Source: an uncultured Sphingorhabdus sp. (lineage in GTDB: Bacteria > Pseudomonadota > Alphaproteobacteria > Sphingomonadales > Sphingomonadaceae). From it: DNA of 32,874 nucleotides. The number at the start of each line of letters is the position of its first letter. The stretch's first letter is position 1. The DNA is taken from NCBI GenBank assembly GCA_905479715.1, contig CAJQNR010000168.1, forward strand, positions 1 to 32,874, given 5' to 3'. A program made the translations under genes and the position numbers. Under the pieces are notes generated by a model. It did no database searches, had not been told where the DNA came from, and saw nothing but the letters and a program-made list of their open reading frames with translations. Shown here piece after piece: positions 1 through 5,690 of this stretch.

Positions 1-348
1 CTGCTGCCGCAAGTGCGCGCGGCAATCGAACATTATATAGACCTCTGCCCCCATGTGATGGAGCCGGGCGAAGCGATTTTCCGCGGCAAGCGCGGTGGTC
101 CGCTCTCCCCCAATCTGATCCGCCGCGTGGTCCAGCAGGCGCGGACCAAGCTCGGCCTGTCCGACAGCACCACGCCCCACGCGCTGCGCCACAGCTTCGC
201 CACCCATCTGCTGGCGGGCGGCGCGGATTTGCGGAGCCTGCAGGAATTACTGGGGCACGCAAGCCTGAGCAGCACGCAGGTCTATACGGCGGTCGATACC
301 GCGCATCTGCTGGATGTTTATCAGAATGCGCATCCGAGAGCGGGATAG
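1..348 (+). CDS. xerC: Tyrosine recombinase XerC, C-terminal catalytic part (5' end outside window)
   Basis: The reading frame is open from base 1, so only the last 115 residues are visible. They hold the catalytic end of a tyrosine recombinase: [12 protein letters not shown] (His and Arg at visible residues 60 and 63), [14 protein letters not shown] (His 86, nucleophile Tyr 95), and the terminal HPRA typical of XerC. XerC with XerD resolves chromosome dimers at dif in the cytoplasm by forming a transient 3'-phosphotyrosine. The catalytic spacing looks intact, so this is probably a functional housekeeping enzyme rather than a phage integrase, although XerD or an integron-like recombinase cannot be excluded without the N-terminal half. 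It is followed by a repeat-rich stretch with no co-directional gene close by. Confidence 0.87.
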   Translation: MLPQVRAAIEHYIDLCPHVMEPGEAIFRGKRGGPLSPNLIRRVVQQARTKLGLSDSTTPHALRHSFATHLLAGGADLRSLQELLGHASLSSTQVYTAVDTAHLLDVYQNAHPRAG

Positions 349-361
349 GAATAGTGGCGAC

Positions 362-390
362 CTACTGTCCGCTTTAGGGGAAAAGCAGGC
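362..390. repeat. Dispersed repeat, copy 1 (GTCCGCTTT...AAAAGCAG)
   Basis: The first 14 bases, CTACTGTCCGCTTT, recur exactly at 1329-1342. The second half, AAAAGCAGGC, pairs imperfectly with the first to give a weak dyad. Related decayed copies are at 459-488, 1329-1358, 2417-2440 and about 2490-2500. This looks like a small palindromic intergenic repeat family rather than a gene or an IS. Confidence 0.5.
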
Positions 391-458
391 ATCGAAAACA
401 CGCTAGCTGCCTGTCGGCAACCGCCCCACTTTCGGACGGTCGCATTGCTCCGATCTGA

Positions 459-488
459 TGTCTGCTATGGGCGCAAATGCGGACATTA
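459..488. repeat. Dispersed repeat, palindromic copy 2
   Basis: TGTCTGC at the left end pairs with GCGGACA near the right end around a short AT-containing loop, giving an imperfect dyad of about 30 bases. It shares the TGTCyGCT / GCrGACA arms with the other copies between 362 and 2500. It lies upstream of the exported-protein gene at 607. Confidence 0.45.
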
Positions 489-606
489 GGACGTGCCCCA
501 ATTTGGGACATATCTCCTCATCGCGGCATAGAATTTGCTCACACTCACTCAATGTGTTAATAACTTGTTAGGGTCACGAAAGTTTGATTTAGGGGTATTT
601 TTGATC

Positions 607-1263
607 ATGAAATTCACAAAATTACTGACCAGAGCGACAGCAGTTTCTGCTGTCAGCCTTGCTTTCGCTTCCGCAAGTTCGGCCCAGGCTGCAAGCTTCA
701 TCTTCAGTGTCGATTATGATGGTACGACCGCTTCACTCGCAGCAGGCAGTGATGATCCACTGGCAACCAATCTGGTGGCCGGTGATACGTTTACCTATTC
801 GCTGAACGCGACCGGCGGCCAAGGTTGGACCACAATATCTGCGGGCGACCTGTTTCCGTTTTTCGGTCTGGCCGTTGATGGAAGCGGAAGTCGGCTCGTG
901 GATTACGATCTGAATCTCAATCGACTGGGTTCATCGGTATTTTCCGACAGTGCCTTGGGCATCGAAAATTGCTGCGTGCATCTTGGGACTAATTCCGTAA
1001 GTATCACAAACGGTCTGGAATATGATCAATATGTTCTGGATGTGACAATATTGGATGGCAGTATCGATTCTTTGGCAACTACACTTCTACCATGGCCAGG
1101 TGATGCGCCTGAAGATAACTTTTCCAGCAATATTACGTTCGGTCAGCTGGCCGCACCGGTTCCAGAGCCTGCAACCTGGGCATTCATGATCTTCGGCTTT
1201 GGGGCCATCGGCGGTGCGATGCGTCGTAACCGCAAAGCCAATGTGAAGGTTAGCTTCGCCTAA
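607..1263 (+). CDS. PEPxxWA-CTERM sorting domain exported protein
   Basis: A 218-residue secreted protein of unknown function. The N-terminus is a signal peptide (basic MKFTKLLTR, a hydrophobic stretch, likely cleavage after AQA near residue 28). The body (about 30-180) is Ser/Gly/Asp-rich and acidic, with a Cys-Cys pair (ENCCVHL) near residue 122. The end has the full sorting tripartite: PEPATWA at 186-192, a hydrophobic helix (MIFGFGAIGGA), then a basic tail (MRRNRK). Such proteins are recognised by an exosortase-type enzyme and moved to the cell surface; none is in this window. I prefer the ATG at 607 to an in-frame ATG at 535 because it has AGGGG at 591-595 and begins the signal peptide. 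The gene stands alone, with repeats on both sides and a terminator after it. Its substrate or structural role is unknown. Confidence 0.85.
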   Translation: MKFTKLLTRATAVSAVSLAFASASSAQAASFIFSVDYDGTTASLAAGSDDPLATNLVAGDTFTYSLNATGGQGWTTISAGDLFPFFGLAVDGSGSRLVDYDLNLNRLGSSVFSDSALGIENCCVHLGTNSVSITNGLEYDQYVLDVTILDGSIDSLATTLLPWPGDAPEDNFSSNITFGQLAAPVPEPATWAFMIFGFGAIGGAMRRNRKANVKVSFA

Positions 1264-1285
1264 CACCAAACAGCAAGTTTACCCC

Positions 1286-1320
1286 AAAGCCCTGTCAGAG
1301 TAATCTGGCAGGGCTTTTTG
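1286..1320 (+). terminator. Rho-independent terminator after the PEPxxWA gene
   Basis: The arms AAAGCCCTG and CAGGGCTTT enclose a further CAGA/TCTG pairing, followed by a T-run (GCTTTTTG). It begins 22 bases after the stop codon at 1263, so the upstream gene is probably monocistronic. Confidence 0.88.
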
Positions 1321-1328
1321 TTTGTGTG

Positions 1329-1358
1329 CTACTGTCCGCTTTCGGGATGAAGCAGTCA
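1329..1358. repeat. Dispersed repeat, copy 3
   Basis: CTACTGTCCGCTTT at 1329-1342 is an exact 14-base match to 362-375, and is followed by GGGATGAAGCAGTCA, which corresponds to GGGGAAAAGCAGGCA in copy 1. The two copies bracket the PEPxxWA gene and its terminator in the same orientation. Confidence 0.5.
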
Positions 1359-1625
1359 TTAGGAATAGGGTTTCTCTACGTCCGCTTCCCGACCAGTTTC
1401 GGTCATTTCAACGGACTGGATGGAAATCAAAGGCGGTCGGTCTGGAAGCACCCCAATAGCAGTCGTTCACCGATCAAATGGCGTTGCTCGAAAGCAGACT
1501 TTCAGGCTGTGGATTTGATAGTATTACTCAGCGCCAACGGCGGAGTGAATGCTTTGTGATATAGGCTCGGATAAAGTGACCCCATGGCGATCGTCTAAAG
1601 CGGTATCCATCAAAACCGCGTGAGA

Positions 1626-1751
1626 TCAAATACCGCCACTGTCACTGCTAGCAACAATGCCCTGATCGCCTAGCTTGCGGCCACCATCGCGCTCAATCAC
1701 CAGATCGTTACCATCTCGATAGTCAATTGCCTTGCTGTTGCACGCTATGCG
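1626..1751 (-). pseudogene. Possible frameshifted continuation of the 36-residue GG-leader gene
   Basis: In a frame shifted relative to the small gene at 1723-1833 there are 41 open codons ending in TGA at 1626-1628. The translation contains AIDYRDGNDLVIERDGG and RKLGDQGIVASSDSGGI, which look like real protein (balanced charged and hydrophobic residues, Asp/Gly turns) and not like random antisense. The two frames overlap between about 1723 and 1751, so one indel there would join them into a protein of roughly 65-70 residues, similar in size to the neighbouring 63-residue gene. There is no start codon or ribosome site of its own. This is inference from composition only; I recognise no family. 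Confidence 0.3.
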
Positions 1752-1833
1752 CTAGTTCGTGCGCTGCACCGCCGGTGACTTGGTCGAGTTCAGCTCCGTT
1801 CAGCGCTTCGGTGCTTTTCTTCTTATCAGACAT
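1723..1833 (-). CDS. Double-glycine-leader mini-protein (36 aa)
   Basis: This short frame begins MSDKKKSTEALNGAELDQVT and continues GGAAHELAHSVQQQGN before TGA. The first 23 residues parallel the neighbour at 1906-2097: both start M-S/T-D-K-K and both carry ELDQVTGGA, the form of a double-glycine leader (acidic helix with Glu-Leu, hydrophobic positions, then Gly-Gly) cut by C39-type peptidases during export. The remaining 13 residues include HELAH, which matches the HExxH zinc motif, followed by SVQQ as in DUF4157 (eCIS core) proteins; in so short a peptide this may be chance. The upstream GAAGA is only a weak ribosome site. The gene lies 72 bases downstream of its sister in the same direction. 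The frame may be a shortened remnant, because a protein-like continuation lies in another frame (1626-1751). No peptidase, ABC exporter or modifying enzyme is in the window. Confidence 0.5.
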   Translation of the reverse strand: MSDKKKSTEALNGAELDQVTGGAAHELAHSVQQQGN

Positions 1834-1905
1834 GATAAGTTCTTCGCAAAGGCACTAGCAACCTCATGCACCGGGATCGGTATTGTTAGCCGTGATGCTT
1901 GATCA

Positions 1906-2097
1906 TCACTGACCTCCACCGCCGGTTTGGAAAGATTTGATCTCTACATTTTGGAGAGTAATCTTATATTTGCTCGTACCGGGATCAACACTGGTTGCCT
2001 TCAATTTGCCTGCACCGCCAGTTACCTGATCCAGCTCGTTTTCTTCAAGTTCGACTGCGCCAGCCTTAGTGATCTTATCGTCTTTCTTATCGGTCAT
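1906..2097 (-). CDS. Double-glycine-leader small protein with Hcp-like tail (63 aa)
   Basis: A 63-residue frame with a good ribosome site (AAGGA at 2106-2110, 8-base spacer). The N-terminal 29 residues are a charged leader: MTDKKDDKITKAGAVELEEN, then ELDQVTGGA with the Gly-Gly cut site. The remaining part, about 34 residues, contains KYKITLQNVEIKSFQTGGGG. This pattern (aromatic, alternating beta strand, then Ser/Gly-rich turn) resembles, from memory, the strand of T6SS Hcp proteins reading roughly YLIITLKEVLVSSVSTGG. It could be a ribosomally made exported peptide, a truncated GG-leader Hcp-like protein, or the remnant of a longer gene. The sister gene at 1723-1833 shares the leader. The surroundings are AT-richer and repeat-laden, which fits horizontal or relaxed sequence. 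Function unknown; the coding assignment is fairly secure, the homology is inference. Confidence 0.65.
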   Translation of the reverse strand: MTDKKDDKITKAGAVELEENELDQVTGGAGKLKATSVDPGTSKYKITLQNVEIKSFQTGGGGQ

Positions 2098-2177
2098 CGC
2101 TATTGTCCTTGGTTAGGATGTTGCTTGCAGACCCGTTATTCATCGCGTTACTCTATTCGAGGGTGCGCCACATCACA

Positions 2178-2199
2178 GACGCAGATTTTTCTGCGCGTC
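2178..2199. promoter_or_regulatory. Stem-loop in the leader region of the GG-peptide genes
   Basis: CGCAGA (2180-2185) and TCTGCG (2190-2195) pair around TTTT, extended by GAC/GTC with one bulged base. It lies about 80 bases upstream of the 63-residue gene on the minus strand. It could be part of the 5' untranslated region or a decayed terminator; no function is demonstrated. Confidence 0.35.
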
Positions 2200-2416
2200 G
2201 GAAGCACAACATGCTGTTTTTTAATGCAGAAAATATAGGAAAAAAACGACGTACGCTGAGAAATTTATGGACTTGGTTCCTTGAATGCGATCCGCGACAC
2301 GCTAGACCCGCCGGCAAGATCACCACCTAACGCAAGATGCATATTGACCCCGTTTGTCTCATTCGCGGAGGGTGGACGTCTTGATGGGCTGTGCGTGGAG
2401 GCTGATGACAGCTTTT

Positions 2417-2440
2417 CGCTTTAGGCACCCAAAAGCAGAC
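2417..2440. repeat. Dispersed repeat, copy 4
   Basis: CGCTTTAGG and AAAAGCAGAC match the two halves of copy 1 (370-390), with three extra bases in the middle. A further half copy, GTCCGCTTTCAGGA, follows at 2490-2503 just downstream of the dedA stop codon (minus strand). Confidence 0.4.
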
Positions 2441-2535
2441 AGGTAACTAACCACCCACTTGCTGCCAGTGAAAACAACCAGGGTTAGCGTCCGCTTTCAG
2501 GACTGAACGAACACCTTCGGTTCGCCTGGCCCGCC

Positions 2536-3138
2536 TCACCCCTCACTCGGCCGCCAGAAAATAATCCGCCAGACATAGACCACCACCAGCAACCCGATCA
2601 CACCCAGTGACACCGGCCCGAGATATTGCCCGATATCGTCGATATTCTGCTGCAGCATATATCCGGCATAGACCAAAGCGCTGTTCCAGACCGCGGCGCC
2701 GGCGCTGGTGGCGAGGATGAAGCGTTTGTGCGACATGCCGAACAGGCCGGCGGGCACGGAAATCATCGTGCGGATATTGGGGATGAAGCGGGCGACGAAA
2801 ACCACCCACTGACCGTAATTGTCAAAAATCCGGTCGATCCGGTTGACCGTTGCGACATCGAGCGTCAGCCAGCGGCCATGTTTGCGGACAAAGGCGCGAA
2901 GGTCGTCCTCGTTCCAGTGGCGGCCGAGCATGAACCAGACATAATTGCCGATGACCGAACCGATCGTGCCGACCAGCACCAGCCATGCCGGGTGGAAAGT
3001 CCCATGCCCAACGCCGACGCCGCCCAGCCCCATGATCAGCTCGGACGGGATTGGCGGAAAGATATTTTCCAGCGCCATCAGCAGAGCGATGGCCCAATAG
3101 CCGCCCTGCTCGATCAGGTCTGTGACCCAGCTGCTCAT
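2536..3138 (-). CDS. DedA family membrane protein
   Basis: A 200-residue inner-membrane protein of the DedA/SNARE-associated (PF09335) family, whose members are linked to flipping of undecaprenyl phosphate or phospholipids and to membrane homeostasis. Visible signatures are ENIFPPIPSELIM (about residues 24-36, the conserved acidic/proline re-entrant segment) and VARFIPNIRTMISVPAG (about 115-131, the FxRFxPxxR motif). Hydrophobic segments flank these, with a C-terminal helix LGVIGLLVVVYVWRIIF. The length is normal for the family. It follows gshB by 21 bases on the same strand, so the two are probably co-transcribed. The ribosome site is weak. The specific substrate cannot be told from sequence. 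Confidence 0.9.
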   Translation of the reverse strand: MSSWVTDLIEQGGYWAIALLMALENIFPPIPSELIMGLGGVGVGHGTFHPAWLVLVGTIGSVIGNYVWFMLGRHWNEDDLRAFVRKHGRWLTLDVATVNRIDRIFDNYGQWVVFVARFIPNIRTMISVPAGLFGMSHKRFILATSAGAAVWNSALVYAGYMLQQNIDDIGQYLGPVSLGVIGLLVVVYVWRIIFWRPSEG

Positions 3139-3159
3139 CTTGCGCTGCCCGGCGCGGAT

Positions 3160-4116
3160 CTATTGCGCCGCAAGCCGCCGCTCGATCGCATCCCAGATCA
3201 TGCCCGACGTATCGGTGCCGTTGAAATTGTCGATCGCAACGATGCCGGTCGGCGAGGTCACGTTGATTTCGGTCAGCCATTTGCCGCCGATCACGTCGAT
3301 ACCGACGAAGATCAGGCCGAGCCGTTTGAGGTCAGGCCCCATTGCCGCGCAGATTTCCTTCTCGCGCTCGGTCAGCTCCGCCGCCTCGGCATAGCCGCCC
3401 TGCGCGAGATTGCTGCGAAACTCGCCTTCGCCGGGCTTGCGATTGATCGCGCCGGCGACTTCGCCGTCGACCAGCACGATACGTTTGTCGCCCTGATGCA
3501 CTTCGGGAAGGAAGGGCTGGACCATATGCGGTTCCGGCCAGGTCTGGTTGAACACTTCGAACAGGGCGCTGAGATTGCTGCCGTCTTCGGGCACCAGGAA
3601 GATCGCCTTGCCGCCATTGCCGTGCAGCGGCTTGACCACCACCCCGCCATGTTCGGCCTGGAACGCGCGCACTTCGTCGAGATCGCGGGTGATCAGGGTT
3701 GGCGGCATGAACTGGGCGTAATCGAGCACATAGACTTTCTCCGGCGCGTTGCGGACGGAGACGGGATTGTTGACCACCAGAGTCTCCCTCTCGATCCGCT
3801 CGAGCAAATGGGTCGCAGTGATATAGCCGACGTGGAATGGCGGGTCCTGTCGCATCAGCACGACATCGACATCGCTGCCGAGATCGAGCTTTACCGGATC
3901 ACCAAAAGTGAAATGGTCGCCCTTGACCGGCTGCACCGTCACCGGATGGGCGGGCGTAGTGAGACGGCCATTGGCTTGCAGGGTCAGGCCCTTCACATCA
4001 TAGTGAAATATCTCGTGGCCGCGTTTCTGGGCAGCGAGCATCAGCGCGAAGCTGCTGTCTCCGGCGATATTCACGCTTTCCATCGGGTCCATCTGTACGG
4101 CGATTTTCAGAGTCAT
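3160..4116 (-). CDS. gshB: Glutathione synthase
   Basis: Catalyses the ATP-dependent joining of gamma-glutamylcysteine and glycine, the second step of glutathione synthesis in the cytoplasm. The 318-residue protein has the family's N-terminal domain (KIAVQMDPMESVNIAGDSSF), the MRQDPPFHVGYITATHLLE segment, and an ATP-grasp domain (VVVKPLHGNGGKAIFLV, then VPEDG), ending with LTEINVTSPTGI, where Glu and Asn bind metal. An ATG at 4122 is also in frame, but AAGGA (4123-4127) abuts it directly; the ATG at 4116 gives a normal 6-base spacer, so I chose that. It is the third gene of the minus-strand set rsmI-yraN-gshB-dedA, although the 280-base gap before it contains repeats and could separate transcripts. 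Confidence 0.95.
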   Translation of the reverse strand: MTLKIAVQMDPMESVNIAGDSSFALMLAAQKRGHEIFHYDVKGLTLQANGRLTTPAHPVTVQPVKGDHFTFGDPVKLDLGSDVDVVLMRQDPPFHVGYITATHLLERIERETLVVNNPVSVRNAPEKVYVLDYAQFMPPTLITRDLDEVRAFQAEHGGVVVKPLHGNGGKAIFLVPEDGSNLSALFEVFNQTWPEPHMVQPFLPEVHQGDKRIVLVDGEVAGAINRKPGEGEFRSNLAQGGYAEAAELTEREKEICAAMGPDLKRLGLIFVGIDVIGGKWLTEINVTSPTGIVAIDNFNGTDTSGMIWDAIERRLAAQ

Positions 4117-4197
4117 TTGCATTCCTTAGATATTTTCAAACCCGCTTACTGTTCGCATCCAGCCTAGTCGAGACACATTGGCATTGCGGAACCTGTC

Positions 4198-4215
4198 TCT
4201 CGACTTCGCTCGAGA
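4198..4215. repeat. Short hairpin repeat TCTCGA-loop-TCGAGA
   Basis: TCTCGA and TCGAGA pair around CTTCGC, followed by CGAACGG. This is one of several small hairpin motifs in the gshB-yraN gap and resembles the dispersed TTCGACnnnGAACG-type repeats seen in sphingomonad intergenic DNA. Confidence 0.5.
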
Positions 4216-4312
4216 CGAACGGGGGAAGCAGGTTTCTAGCCATTCATCCCGCTCTTGTCGAAGGGCGTTTTGGTTTAGCGCGGGAAAGGAAAAGTTCGAT
4301 CCGATCTCCGTC

Positions 4313-4333
4313 CGTCCTGAGCCTGTCGAAGGA
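4313..4333. repeat. Dispersed 21-base repeat, inverted relative to 4807-4827
   Basis: The 21 bases beginning CGTCCTGAGCCTGTCGAAGG are the exact reverse complement of 4807-4827. The two copies flank yraN in opposite orientation, 473 bases apart. The motif is a common intergenic repeat of sphingomonads (established from general knowledge; not searched here). Confidence 0.75.
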
Positions 4334-4396
4334 TGGCTCCAGTCGGAGAGGCGTGGTTCGGCGGGCTTACCACCAACGGCAGGAAGCAAAATTGCC

Positions 4397-4750
4397 TCAG
4401 AATCCGTGCCAGACATTGGGGAGATGGATCGGCATGCGTCGGGGTGCGACCAAGATCACGTCGATCCGCGCGTCTTCGCCCTTGGTGCAATATTGCGGAT
4501 AGAGGATTTCCACCGCATCGGCGACGCGGCGGAGCCGTTTCAGATCGATCGACTGTTCCAGATCTTGCAGCTTCGTGCGCGCCTTGACCTCGACGAAGGC
4601 GACCAGGCCGCCGCGTTTGGCGACCAGATCAACCTCGCCGCGCGGGGTCCGCACCCGTTCGGCCAATATCCGCCAGCCTTTCAGGCGCAGGAAGCGGGCG
4701 GCGGTCTTTTCGGCCTGGCGGCCGCGTTTCTCGGCAGCCTCGCGTTTCAT
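4397..4750 (-). CDS. yraN: YraN family (UPF0102) nuclease-like protein
   Basis: A 117-residue protein with the YraN signature: GRQAEKTAARFLRLKGWRIL (residues 10-29), then TPRGEVDLVA and VAFVEVKART. The GEVDL...EVK pattern is the metal-binding core of restriction-endonuclease-like folds (Holliday-junction-resolvase type), but the biological role is not settled. The gene sits next to rsmI, a neighbourhood also seen in enterobacteria (rsmI, lpoA, yraN), with the LpoA-like gene here divergent on the other side of rsmI. It is bracketed by an inverted pair of the 21-base dispersed repeat. Confidence 0.9.
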   Translation of the reverse strand: MKREAAEKRGRQAEKTAARFLRLKGWRILAERVRTPRGEVDLVAKRGGLVAFVEVKARTKLQDLEQSIDLKRLRRVADAVEILYPQYCTKGEDARIDVILVAPRRMPIHLPNVWHGF

Positions 4751-4806
4751 TCAGGCGGTGCCGGATGGGCTGGATTTGTCGCACCGGAGGTCTTCGCTTG
4801 GCCAGG

Positions 4807-4827
4807 TCCTTCGACAGGCTCAGGACG
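4807..4827. repeat. Dispersed 21-base repeat, second copy
   Basis: TCCTTCGACAGGCTCAGGAC plus G, followed by AACGG, is the exact reverse complement of 4313-4333. It lies in the 100-base gap between rsmI and yraN, so it may be transcribed within that operon. Confidence 0.75.
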
Positions 4828-4850
4828 AACGGTGTGGAGGCGGTAAGCGC

Positions 4851-5690
4851 TCATTTTTCCGACTTCCAGCGATTGGCCAGTTCGTAGAGCGCCTTGCGGT
4901 CGGTGTTGAAGGCTTTCGCCACCTCGCCGGCCGCTTTTGACGCCGGCAGCCGGACCAGGGCTTCGCGCAGCGCCGCCTCGATATCGGCTTCGCTCGCGGC
5001 TTCCGGCGCGCCCGGTGGGCCGATGATGACGACGATCTCGCCTTTCGGCTTTTCCGCAGCATAGCGGGTGGCAAGCTCGCTCAGCGAACCGGATACCGCT
5101 TCCTCGAACCGCTTGGTGATTTCGCGTACGACCGCAGCCTTGCGGTCCCCCAGCACAGCCAGCGAGTCGGCCAGCATGGCGCCCAGCCGCGAACCGTTTT
5201 CGTAGAAGATCAGGCTGGCGTTGAGCGTCTTCAATGCGGTCAGTGATTCGCTGCGGGCCTTGGTCTTGCTGGGCAGAAAGCCTTCGAAAAGAAACCGGTC
5301 GCTGGGCAGGCCCGACAGGGTCAGCGCGGCAATCGCGGCGCTCGGGCCGGGAATCGTCGTGACATACAGCCCCGCCGCCTGCGCATCGCGGACCAGCTTG
5401 TAACCGGGGTCGGAGATCAAAGGCGTTCCTGCATCGCTCACCAGTGCGACAATTTTACATCGCACCGCGTCCAAAATAGCATCGCGATCAGCCGCCGACT
5501 TATGGTCATTATAGACCATCATCTTTGACTTTTTACCGATATGATTCAACAATTTACCGGTGACTCTTGTATCCTCGACCAAGATGATATCGGCGCGGGC
5601 GAGGGTTTCCTCGGCGCGGCGGGACAAATCTCCAAGGTTGCCGATTGGGGTGGCGACGATATAGAGACCGGATTGGGCAGGAGCAGACAT
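4851..5690 (-). CDS. rsmI: 16S rRNA (cytidine1402-2'-O)-methyltransferase
   Basis: A 279-residue SAM-dependent methyltransferase of the tetrapyrrole-methylase fold that modifies C1402 in the ribosomal P site. Visible motifs are LYIVATPIGNLGDLSRRAEE (residues 9-28), ILVEDTRVTGKLLNHIG, ALVSDAGTPLISDPGYKLV (SAM loop) and IPGPSAAIAALTLSGLPSDR, then FEGFLPSK and the C-terminal GEIVVIIG strand. The length is normal. The start codon at 5690 lies directly against the ATG of the plus-strand lipoprotein gene at 5691 (CATATG), so the promoter must lie inside that gene. First gene of the minus-strand set with yraN, gshB and dedA. Confidence 0.96.
   Translation of the reverse strand: MSAPAQSGLYIVATPIGNLGDLSRRAEETLARADIILVEDTRVTGKLLNHIGKKSKMMVYNDHKSAADRDAILDAVRCKIVALVSDAGTPLISDPGYKLVRDAQAAGLYVTTIPGPSAAIAALTLSGLPSDRFLFEGFLPSKTKARSESLTALKTLNASLIFYENGSRLGAMLADSLAVLGDRKAAVVREITKRFEEAVSGSLSELATRYAAEKPKGEIVVIIGPPGAPEAASEADIEAALREALVRLPASKAAGEVAKAFNTDRKALYELANRWKSEK

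Larger units (their letters stand above)
1264..1722. other. Gene-poor stretch between the PEPxxWA gene and the GG-leader peptides
   Basis: It holds the terminator at 1286-1320 and a dispersed-repeat copy at 1329-1358. Degenerate echoes of the same repeat lie near 1380 (GTCCGCTTCCCGA) and 1490 (GAAAGCAGACTTTC). On the minus strand, 1629-1751 is an open frame that reads like a displaced gene tail (separate entry). An open frame on the plus strand (1326-1559) lacks a ribosome site and family features, and I do not regard it as a gene. Confidence 0.5.
2098..2535. other. 438-base stretch upstream of the GG-leader pair
   Basis: It contains the ribosome site of the 63-residue gene (2106-2110), a stem-loop at 2178-2199, an AT-rich segment around 2215-2245 that could hold a minus-strand promoter, and repeat copies at 2417-2440 and about 2490-2500. 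Open frames on the plus strand here (for example 2103-2330) have no ribosome site or recognisable features. No RNA gene is evident. Confidence 0.5.

Noticed and set aside
1-348. Phage integrase or integron integrase at the left edge, implying a genomic island
   Set aside because: The terminal HPRA and catalytic spacing fit housekeeping XerC; there is no att site or phage gene following.
1326-1559. 77-codon plus-strand frame after the PEPxxWA terminator
   Set aside because: It begins within a dispersed repeat copy, lacks a ribosome site, and its translation shows no protein-like organisation.
1576-2352. TGACCCC motifs near 1578 and 2345 as possible ends of a mobile element around the GG-leader genes
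   Set aside because: They are in the same orientation rather than inverted, are only 7 bases long, and no transposase or target duplication is visible.
2626-4167. 513-codon open frame on the plus strand opposite dedA and gshB
   Set aside because: It is antisense to two well-supported genes, has low-complexity His/Asp/Arg-rich composition typical of high-GC shadow frames, and no ribosome site.
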